Positions 40,501 to 49,413 of a stretch of 64,000 bases of DNA are shown here, one piece after another (the stretch's first letter is position 1; each line of letters opens with the position of its first letter). Below the pieces are notes generated by a model that worked only from the letters and a program-made list of their open reading frames with translations, did no database searches and was not told where the DNA came from. Source of the DNA: Dipylidium caninum (taxonomy: Eukaryota; Platyhelminthes; Cestoda; Cyclophyllidea; Dipylidiidae); contig QEYB01001312.1 of the NCBI GenBank assembly GCA_017562135.1, forward strand, positions 434,001 through 498,000, given 5' to 3'. Position numbers and translations under genes: made by a program.

Positions 40501-43321
40501 TTGTTGATCTAGACTTGCGAAAACAAACGTCCTCCACCCAGGGTCCAGCGGTTCACGGCCACTCACGCCTCCGACCCTTTGTTCGCACTCCCGAGCCTTC
40601 AAGACCCGGCCGCTCGACCTTTCACAAGCACTCCAGACGCCCCAAGTCGCCCTTCCCATGTCCCAATCCGCCCCACCCCCCCGCCCCTACCCCTTTCCGC
40701 TCACAACAACAAGTGGTGTGGTAGCGCCATTGGCGAGACAGCAGGAGACCGCCCCAACGCCCTGACCCCGTCACGTCCCTCTCCCCTCCCCCGACGCGCT
40801 TTCCTCCAAAGGGACTCGGTGTTTTCGCACCGCCGCGGAGGGGGGAGGAAACGCGTCCAACGCCTCTTTGGGGGCGGATGAGGCGGGTAGCTTGGAGCGG
40901 TGGCGGGGGCTAATTGGGCGGGCACGCCTCCCTTGGAGAGCTCGGTCCACCAATCGAGGCCACCGAAGGCACATTTCAGTTAAGGCAGACACCGAGACTC
41001 CTCCACCGCCACTTCTACCCGTCAAAAATGGCAAACGACCTAACCGCATAATTGACGCCCGCCGGCAGAAGGTTCAAAGACGTCGGACGTGAGGTGAGGT
41101 GAGGTGAGGTGAGGTGAGGTGAGGTGAGGAGGGGAGGGGAGGGCGAAAGTCCCAACCCCACCCCACTTTGCCACTTTCCACAATTTGTTATTCGCCAAAT
41201 GACGTGGATGGGCTCGTCCACCTCGCAGTGGAGTTCGTCGCTGCCAGGTTGATGCCCTTCCTCCTCGACCGTGCGCGGTTCACTAGGCGGGGAAGCAGGT
41301 TCACCCCACGAGGCGATGCGTTCACGGCTGGACGAACTGCGACTTAAACGCTGACAGACGGACCGCTCGCCTTCCTGCCGCGCACTGACAAGACAGCGAC
41401 AAGCCAATTGTTCCAAAAGATGCACCACTTCTCTGCCTGAACTTCGTTTCCCTGACGGCTCCACCGCCCGCCCCGCTCACGCAGCCAGTCGCAGACATGC
41501 CGGCCCCACCGAGCACCCACGCGTTCCCACTCCTTTCACACGCCGTGCGGCACAGGCACATTGCTACGGGTGCCTTTGCGGTTCTCTGCAAACAATTGTA
41601 ACTTGAGACGCAGTGAACTTTGGACGGCTAGAGAAGACAGTGTACACACACGGGGCGTTGTAGCGCCGGTTCGCGTGCGTCTGGTGACGCAATTTGCGCA
41701 GCATTCGCATTGGTTGGTGGGCACCGAGTGGGGCGGCTCTGCCGCAGGTTGACATCTCGCTCGGGCCGGCGAAAGTGTCGCGCCCTCGTGGCTGTGAAGC
41801 GGAGACGTCGCGGCGGAGTGACACACCGAGGTGAACCGCTTCACCAGCCCACGGGCCGCCGGATTCCTGCGTTCGAAGAGTCGGCTTGGAACGAACGCGG
41901 GCGCGAGACGAGGTTCCAGCCATTGAGGCCTCTTCCGGGATTTTGGATCGCGAAGAGTTTCTTTCAGACACACTCATCTTCTCTGCTTTCGTCTAGACGA
42001 GCTGAAGGTGCAACTGCTGCGGAGGGTCGCACAGGAAGAAGAGAATAAGGCAGCCGCGTGGACGGACTCCCCATTTCCCGTCATTCTGAGCGACAAGACG
42101 GGACGATGGTTCCTGTGTCTGAACGAGAGTCTCATCGTTAGCATCGAGGTAAGTCCGGCGTGACGAGGCAACATCGACGTTCACCTGTCCCCGCCCCTCC
42201 CCGCTCCCCTCCCCGTCCCCGTAGCCAGTCGCACCAGCGGCATGAAAGGAGCTCCAGTCCGCCCTGTCCCCGGGTGTAAGCGCGGCTGTGAGTTGGGAGG
42301 TTGGAAAATTCGCCATCTTCGCCGTCCACAGCACCGCTAAGGACAGACTCGAGCTCGTTTAGCCACGCGCGCCTGTACCCGTTTGTAGGTCTTGCCTGGT
42401 GAGGATCTGCCAGACAGCTGCGGGTGGATGGGACTCGCGGACGCGACGAACATACGTGTCCAACCCCTGGTGGATCCCGAGAGAGCCATCACCTTGGGCG
42501 AGCACACCGCCTCCTTCCGAGGCGTCGTCGTCCTCCGCCTTGAAATCGCTCCCGAACGCACTGACCGCCAAGTCGAGACATGCGCGGAAGTGAGGGCAGT
42601 TGTCCAACCGGCGGCTGAGAAAGACCTTTCTCTCGCTTACCAAACCCTGCGGAAGCTCCAGGCAGCTCGGCAGAGCCTCAAGTTGGCGCTCCTGCGAAGG
42701 AAGGTCCCTGTCTTGTCGGCTCACGCGACCGCGCAGATCATTAATAGGGTGGTGCAGGTGAGGCACAGAATAAAGATGGAGGAGTGGAATTACGAAGGCA
42801 TCTCCGTGTCGAACCAGAAGGAGTTTATCGGCATCGCGGGCTGTCGGCGCACAGTGCCGGAGACCATGGAGGAAGAAATAGACCTCTACGTGGCCTTCAG
42901 GGCTCATCAGCTGCGACTGGCCTCGGAGGAGAGGGAGTTGGTGCAAGACCTCTTCAACAGGACTCGAGGCCTGACAACGTGGACTGAGGGAGGTCTTTCG
43001 GCGTACCGGAGAAACCCCAGTCTCTCTGGCCTGCTGCGAGGGCTGAACCTCCTGCCGAGGGACACGAAGGACCTTGAAACGAGCCTCTACATCGTCGCTC
43101 GCTACCTGCCAAGTGAGTACACTTCTGAGACCATCAGACACTCGCCCGAGATCCTCCAGAGAGCCAACCGACTAAAACTCGAGGAGGTGATGGTGCGACA
43201 ACACCCCAGTGACCTTCTCGTACTCAGCCAGTCGGCCTGTGTGGAGAGTTGGTTGAAGCTGCCACTGGAGCGCGTGGACAAAGCCGATTTTGCGTCCGCC
43301 ATCTGCAAAGGCGGCACGTGA
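37508..43321 (+). CDS. Divergent FGF-like ligand, three exons
   Basis: Exons 37508-38231, 41997-42148 and 42389-43321 (TGA) join with GT-AG sites in phases 1 and 0, giving up to 602 aa. Residues 147-168 are strongly hydrophobic (signal anchor or internal signal peptide), with a weaker segment at 56-72. About 205-345 resembles an FGF beta-trefoil core: Cys211 near GYVC, then FENGTMEV where FGFs have a PDG turn followed by VDGT-like residues, and DSCGW (Cys303) where FGFs have EC-F. Two N-glycosylation sequons (Asn231, Asn284) suit a secreted domain. In FGF genes the first intron falls just after the SDPH-type motif and the second just before the EC-F motif, with a middle exon of about 104 bases; here the positions and phases match, and the middle exon of 152 bases is 48 (16 codons) longer. 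The roughly 260-residue tail after the core is unrecognised. The start is uncertain; Met101 is an alternative. A candidate poly(A) signal follows at 43609. Confidence 0.6.
41090..41129 (+). repeat. (GTGAG)n pentamer tandem repeat in FGF-like intron 1
   Basis: Eight tandem GTGAG/GAGGT units lie within the 3.77 kb first intron of the FGF-like gene. Each unit contains GTGAG, a donor-like 5' splice-site core, so the array is a string of potential cryptic donors about 870 bases before the exon 2 acceptor. Confidence 0.9.
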
Positions 43322-44908
43322 GGTGTTAGCGCCGGTCCGCCTCGTGGAGAGAGGCGACGTCCGGACGGGCTGCGGGGCCATCCGCGGGAAGTGGCGGAGA
43401 CAGGGATGCTCGGACACGCGCGGTGGTCCGTCCTGGCGCCCTGCCTGTCGCCGTTTGTACATTTGTGTTGAATCCACCGGGTGCACCGCAACAGCACTGC
43501 TTGTACATATTCTACCCGACCTTTTATGTGTACAAACAACAAACACAAACACCCACACAAACAGACAGACAGACATGTAAACTCACGCTTGTTTTCCCAT
43601 GAAGGCAAATTAAAAAGTCCTGCCACTTTTGCACATGGTCGCCTTTTTGACGTCACAGTCCCAGTGAAGATCGTCTCTCACGTGGCGCGAAGGCACTCCG
43701 AGTCGGTTGGTCGCTGCTGCGTCTGGCGCTCCTCCTCGAGAAGCCCAACTCGGCCGACGAGTGGCAGGTCGGGAGAAGCGTCCTCCAGCCAGGCGCCCCG
43801 CAGTCGTGGTGTGCGATGTCCCAGTGCCGAAACTGCTCGTCCTCGTCGCCGCCGCTGATGATGCACCGGTTTGAGGGGGGAAGGGGGGGGGGAGGCGGGG
43901 CCCAGCCACACTGTCTCCTCACCGCCTCGTCTTCCCGCGAGTTGGTCCGCTTCACTCCACGTACCGTCGCGTTGCGGCCGCAGGACTCCAACCGTCTGCT
44001 CGGAAGGCTTCCGTAGGCGGTCTCGCCACCCTCCGGCTTTTGAAAACGGTTCGTAACGTGGCGGCCATGCTGCCGGCGAGTTTGACATTAGTGGCCGGCA
44101 GCGCACACCCGAGCGGACCCACCACGTGAACCAGTTGTGCGAACACGGACGGCGTAGGCCCGTCGTCACCCATTACGAGTGTCCCAAGATTACGGCGTCA
44201 GAAATACGCGCCAACGCAACCGTCAAGAGGCGCCGAGTGGACAGGCAGCACGACCGCTCGAACATGCCGTGGCAAACGACGGCGGGACTGCCCCGCGGAG
44301 ATTGGAACAGTGGAAGAAGGAGGCGCAAACCGTCTGGCAAGGAGTCGCCCTCCCCCCCCCCGCCTTGAGAAGGGGTTCAATGGCCGAGCGGACAGCCCTG
44401 CAGCCAGCCAAATCAAGAACACGTCACCCAGCGGCAGAGTACGTCTGCCGCTGCCCCACAACACGACTTGTCCGTGCTTCGTGTAAACTGTTGAGCTGCT
44501 CCTCAGAGAGAATGACAGGCGCCCTGGGCACACGACGCCGTCAGTAGTGCGGACGTTCCTCGGGCACTTGGCAGCGGCGCGTGCGATCGTCCGCGTTGAG
44601 GCCGCTTACTACGGCTCAACCTCCTTCTGCTCCCCGACGGAACGAGCAACGGCCTCTCTCGCCCCCGCGGAGGCCACCTCACCGGCCCCGAGAGGCGCGC
44701 CGTGCCGCATCACCTGCCCACTTGACACTCTTCTTCGCTTAGTTCACGCCAAGGCTCCCGAGGCCTCCAAAATGCCCCACGTCTAAGTGCAGAACAAAGT
44801 CTAAGCTACTTTGCATCGTGTCCTCCTTTTGCCATCCCAGCTGGAGCAACAAGCGCCAAAGAGGTGTCGTGTAGGAAAGGAGGAATTTTTTACAAGAGGA
44901 GAGAGTAA
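43322..44908. other. Convergent intergenic region between the FGF-like gene and XPA
   Basis: The two stop codons face each other across about 1.6 kb, so this interval holds both 3' UTRs. It includes a short (ACAG)n repeat near 43560-43575, a G-rich patch near 43876-43900 and the candidate poly(A) signal at 43609. No other coding exon could be supported; open frames on both strands are long only because of high GC. Confidence 0.6.
43609..43614 (+). terminator. Candidate poly(A) signal ATTAAA of the FGF-like gene
   Basis: ATTAAA, the commonest variant of AATAAA, occurs 288 bases after the stop codon at 43321 and is preceded by T-rich sequence. The cleavage site was not established. Confidence 0.45.
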
Positions 44909-47657
44909 TTACATCTTTTCAAAGGTCATGGTGTAAGCGCAAGAGGTGCAGGACTTCGAATAGGTGTCTGTTTCCTCGTCGTACACCTCAGGACCGAAAG
45001 TGTGCTCGTGTGCGATAGACTTCTTCGTGTAGAGACTGCTGCGCACTCGGATTCGAAGCTCTAAAAAAGGCAAAACAAAGTTACTTGACTTCAACAGTCA
45101 TCCATGGGGATGATAGAGATAAAAAAGCAGTAGAGATTGTGAGGGAAAAAGGCGGTACCACTTGGCTGTCAGCGGGCATTTCTTAAACTGCCTCTCATTA
45201 CCGGTTCTGAGGTCTGGTGGGTTGTGAGAGGCGCCAAAAACATCCCACATGCGAGTCGTCAATCGACTGTTAACACAGGCTTTCAGGGAGTGCCTCCCTC
45301 CCCCGGAGCCCACGAGCCCGACCGGCCGGCCGGCCAGCCGGACTAAAGGGCCGCTGAGCCCCCCCATCCTCGCCTCCCGCCTTCCGCGGCCGCAGCATCA
45401 CCGACACCTCGGCTACTGCGAGTTGCTGACCCACGCGCGGGGTCTGTCTGGACGGGGTATGTTGTTGGCGATCCACTGCGCACAATTACAGCAGGAGAGC
45501 GGTGCTTCTTCGAGCGGCGAAGCAGACAAGAGAGATGTTTGCACTGCAAGTGCCTTGTCGGCCGAAGGGGCAGGCAGAACACGCCTCCCCGAGCCTCTTT
45601 CAGAGTTCTTTGCTCGCCTACCAGACCGCCTTGTGCAGAACGAAAGGCGGTTGAGTGGTGTTGACACCAAATGCCCTCATAACATCACGCTCGTACGAAG
45701 GGAACAAAGTAAGTGGCGCATCAGCATTCAGTTCTTGGTGTCGTGCGGAAAATTGAGGCCGCCAAACCCGGTGGACGGAGAACAGTTGAGTGGCAAATTC
45801 GACAATGAATGGAGGCAGTGGGGGTCCTCTTGAAAGTTCTACCAACGGCGGAGCGAATCACTTCTTTTCGGCTTTCTGGGTTGTGCACTTCAGAGTAGGT
45901 CCTTATTCTGCGAACAGATAAGAGAGCAGATTGGCCGGCACGGTGTCGCACAGCTAAATCGCGATGGACAAAGAAGGCTGGCAACGAAGCCGCCCACTCG
46001 GAAGGAGGAACACAATCTGACAGAGGAGGCAAAACGAGCTTCGGGTGCTCAAACATTAGTCAGCGGGTAGAGAGTTGACAACGAGGAATGTCTCCACTCC
46101 GTAACACGATTGACAATGCGACAGCGATTTCGTACACACGAGTTCGTAAACTTTTGGCCCCAATTTGAGTAGAATATTTGTAAAATTTTACGGAAATGAA
46201 AGGTAAACTTTGTCAAAAATTGGTGTGCCTTCAATGAGTCAGGGAGGGATGTTCACCTATCGCAAAACTACCTTCGTTGCGTGGTCAGTTAAAGGAATTG
46301 AGTGATTTAAGGTTAAAGATCAGGCTTAAGGAGGGAAGCGACGGCTGACCTTTGACCCTCTTCTGGAATCCCCGAAGTTTAGCTTTTTGGCGTTTAATGG
46401 TGCGATTCTCACGCTCCATCTCCACCTTCTCCTCCGATCCCCAAACCTCGAGCGCGCGAGCAGCAACCTAGATGATGGAACATAAAGAACTACCACTAAA
46501 ATGCCGAATTCCGAGCACCTGTTGGCGGTTCTAACACTACACTCTTTCGCTCCCAAGTATGAAACTCAGTTCAAAGCGTTAAATAAAAGTATGTAGCACG
46601 TGATTGGTTGAGATCAAAAACACAAAAAAGCCCTCAGCAAAGTGATGCAAATTTTTGGAGCGGAAACGCATCTCATCATAATTATTCCGTCGCTATAATA
46701 CTCGGAATAGCGATTTAAGTGTATCTTTAAAAGATCTCACAATGAGTAAACCTTAATGGCGATTGAATAGCCGGAGGTGAAATAAATGCCTGTTTGACAA
46801 GTTAAGACACACGGGTGTAGACTAAGCGGACCTGAGCTTCGAGAAACAACTGCATATCACCCCACGTAGAGTTTAGCGGATTCTTCCTGTACACTCGCCG
46901 AAGGGGAGGCTCCCTCACGTCTAAATCAACATCCGTCAGAAGATATCTCTCCTTCGCAGCTGTCCGGCTCAGCATGGAGTGAATGCCTCGGGGATCCCTG
47001 CAAAACAATTTCAGTAGCACATTCTACTGACTAATTGTGAGTAGGCATGACAGCTGGACTCACCTGCAGCCATCACAAACTTGGCAATCAAAATTACTCA
47101 ACAGGTAGGAGTCATCAAAAACACGTGAACATTCATCACAGACAGGCTTCTCCTCATCTGGAGGTCGAGGTAGGACCAAAACCTTCTCGGATGGTGCGGG
47201 TTGAGTTGAGGGCTCCTTAGAGCGCAATTTTCGGCGTTTCTTTCGACGATGCGGTTCATCATCACCACCGTCGCCAGAGGCATCTGTCTCCTCTTCTGAC
47301 TTGTCAAAATGCACCACCTCTCGGCTCTGCGACAAAGGCGGCATAGCCACAAAAAAACCACCACCTGAGTCAATTGGCTGTGATTGGTGAATGGGAGCGC
47401 CTCTAGTCACAATTTTGACGTTGCTGAAGGAGGGTGAAAGCATTTATACATCAAAAGTGCACACGATACATTTAATTACTGGCAACTGCCTACCGGTCGT
47501 TGGCCACAACGCGAGCGTTGAAGAGGTCTAGAGCCCTCTGACGGTTCCTCTCAATTCGTTCCTGCCCAGCTGCATCTCGCGTTCTTGCAGTGGCGTCCGC
47601 AGCGACAGCACCGACTTCCGATGTCTTCTCTATGGAAAGGTTGTCGTCCGTCTGCAT
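44909..47657 (-). CDS. XPA: XPA, DNA damage recognition and verification protein of nucleotide excision repair
   Basis: Five minus-strand exons in transcription order: 47657-47494, 47423-47064, 46997-46832, 46467-46350 and 45060-44909 (stop). All junctions are GT-AG and the phases fit, giving 319 aa. XPA is the scaffold of nucleotide excision repair in the nucleus, binding damaged DNA, RPA, TFIIH and ERCC1-XPF. Visible marks: an N-terminal ERNRQRAL helix matching the family's RPA32-binding region; DSGGGF at 73-78, equivalent to the ERCC1-binding GGGF motif; a basic RRKKRRK stretch near 114 (possible nuclear signal); a C4 zinc finger at Cys150, 153, 171 and 174 with the family's DSYL and F-x4-CD-C spacing; then REPPLRRVYRKNP, STWGDM, ALEVWGSEE and the C-terminal HTFGPE...CTSCAYTMTFEKM typical of XPA. 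It is longer than the human protein (273 aa), mostly through the low-complexity acidic/basic linker at about 80-145. A splice acceptor lies 14 bases before the ATG. Confidence 0.95.
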
Positions 47658-47671
47658 TTGCTAGAAAGGCT

Positions 47672-48383
47672 CTGGAACCACAAGAATAAACGAGTCTCTA
47701 TCAGTTTATTAATGAACCTCGCTAACTTGCAGTCCGTAATCTGTAAGTGTTATTCGCGTAGCAGGTAAATAAGCAGAACAAGCGAACAATGAACGTCGAG
47801 AAATGTATAATCCCATTTGTTACGCAAAGTATATAAATAGCCCATCTTTCGGGGGATTCGCTAGATTTAGAAAGGCTTTGCAATAAAAAAACGAGGCATA
47901 TTTTCAAGAGCCTAGCAAATGTCATAATGGAGAAAAGTGGTTGTTTGAAAAAGGGTTGTTGCAGAAATCAGCCAATGAGAAGGCTACCGAAATACAAACG
48001 TTAATTTAACAACCCAATGGAAAACCAGAGATTTAAACTGAAATAGCATCTTGGAAAAAAGGTGATATCTGCAAATTGCTAGCAAAACCGATACACTGAA
48101 GTCGCCCAAAATGATAGACGACACCAACACCGTTTTTCGCCGAAATAACCCGGTTTTATTCTATCCAGCGCGAAAAATACGAGAGCACTAGAAACAGCCG
48201 CCCATCATCACTTTCTTGATCAATCACCTCCATTTAAGCCAGAATAAATCGGGTGAAATATCTGCAACTAAACAAACATAACCAAGTCGCATTAACGTCC
48301 ATTCATGCACTCAGAATAGCGTTATGGTTAACAAAATAGATATACTTGGACGTCATAAAATTACAGACAGGGATGTACAGAAC
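47672..48383. other. Intergenic region between the coiled-coil gene and XPA
   Basis: This AT-rich spacer separates two minus-strand genes. The polypyrimidine and acceptor directly upstream of XPA lie at its low-coordinate end, and the poly(A) signal of the coiled-coil gene at 48155-48160. No exon was recognised; the only frame of note is short and unremarkable. Confidence 0.6.
48155..48160 (-). terminator. Poly(A) signal AATAAA of the coiled-coil gene
   Basis: The plus strand reads TTTATT, giving AATAAA on the minus strand 224 bases after the stop codon at 48384-48386. About 480 bases separate it from the XPA 5' acceptor. Confidence 0.6.
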
Positions 48384-49410
48384 TTAAAGATTGGTATATA
48401 AAAACTTCTGCTCAGATTTGCCTTTTTCATCGATATTCGAGTAATTCTCACTCAGCGATCGCCTCCTTCCACTTCCCAAAGAAACCGAACTCTGCAGATG
48501 TTGAATAAAATTCGCCTGATGTTGAGCATCAGCCTTCTTGCAAGCCAGTTCGAGATACTGACTTTCGTGGGCCATATAAGCATCCAAGAGGTTGGTGAGC
48601 TCGGTGACCCTCGCCTCCAAATGCTTCTTTTCCTGCATCAACTGTTCACTGGAAAAAAATGGACGTTTAAGGAATGAACACTAGTCAAGAAATCTGCTCT
48701 AAGTTGCGTAAAAACAAGAGAAGTCAGCGTACTAGGCATTTCTAAGATTTGTAGATCTTTGAGATGGTTGTAAAATATAGGTTTTTATTTCCTCTTCCAA
48801 GTTGTTAGTTCGAATCGTCAAATATTTCACTTCACGCGACAAAGTTTTTCCGAGAGCAAGAGCCAGCTGTCTTTGCATAACTGCCCTACGAGCAAATAAG
48901 TCCTGTTGTGTACAAACGACATAGGAAGCTAGCTAAAAGAAATTAATCTCCGAAAAACATCCTCCCGACTACATAGGCGATAAAGTTAATAGTTTACCTC
49001 CCCCAGACGTGCAACCTGCTGCGAAATTTTGGCCCACTGATTCTGTTTGGATTCACGAATGGTTTCAGGATTTTTCAACAGTGGCAAAATCGTCGCCAAT
49101 AGCAGCCAATTTCTCGTCAACTTTCTCTTCAAACCTACTCCAAAATATGTCACGTAATTTGGGATCACAGTCCCTTGTTGATTGGGAAAAAATTGACTTT
49201 CCCATGTGGCAGTCAGTCCATACCTCTCGGTAAAGAGAGCAAGCAACTGTAACACGGACAAAACATGTAAATACGGTCGTGCATTACCTGCTCTTCGGTT
49301 GAACTCAATCCACCAAAAACGTTTTCATATTCGAGACTGAACAATACTTCCTGTAAGATATCATAATTGATAGCTGCAATAAGGCGTCGTCGAACAAGAT
49401 CTTCAGACAT
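48384..49410 (-). CDS. Unrecognised coiled-coil protein, with an apparent +1 frameshift
   Basis: Five minus-strand exons: 49410-49288, 49246-49224 (a 23-base microexon), 49134-48998, 48902-48733 and 48648-48384. All have GT-AG ends. Phases agree everywhere except inside exon 3, whose 137 bases hold one base too many: the upstream frame ends in a stop just after an A5 run (plus-strand T run 49071-49075), while the frame read through the rest of the exon joins exons 4 and 5 perfectly. Dropping one base makes all five exons one frame of about 238 aa. The protein is rich in Leu, Glu, Lys, Gln and Arg with heptad-like stretches from about residue 40 to 185 and a Ser-rich basic patch (SGRRRSLSE) near the C terminus. 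A splice acceptor ends one base before the ATG. I do not recognise the family. It could be a cytoskeletal or complex-assembly subunit, but nothing in the sequence decides that. Confidence 0.65.
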
Positions 49411-49411
49411 T

Positions 49412-49413
49412 CT
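49412..49413 (-). promoter_or_regulatory. Splice acceptor one base before a start codon, candidate trans-splice site
   Basis: On the minus strand a T/C-rich tract ends in GCAG at 49415-49412, then a single A and the ATG at 49410-49408. A 3' splice site this close to the start implies either a 5' UTR intron or spliced-leader addition. Confidence 0.5.

Noticed and set aside
42359..43141. 260-codon open frame antisense to exon 3 of the FGF-like gene
   Set aside because: Shadow of the sense exon, which is supported by splice phases and motifs.
44381..44400. TGGCCGAGCGG A-box-like sequence
   Set aside because: No B box or acceptor stem follows; likely chance.
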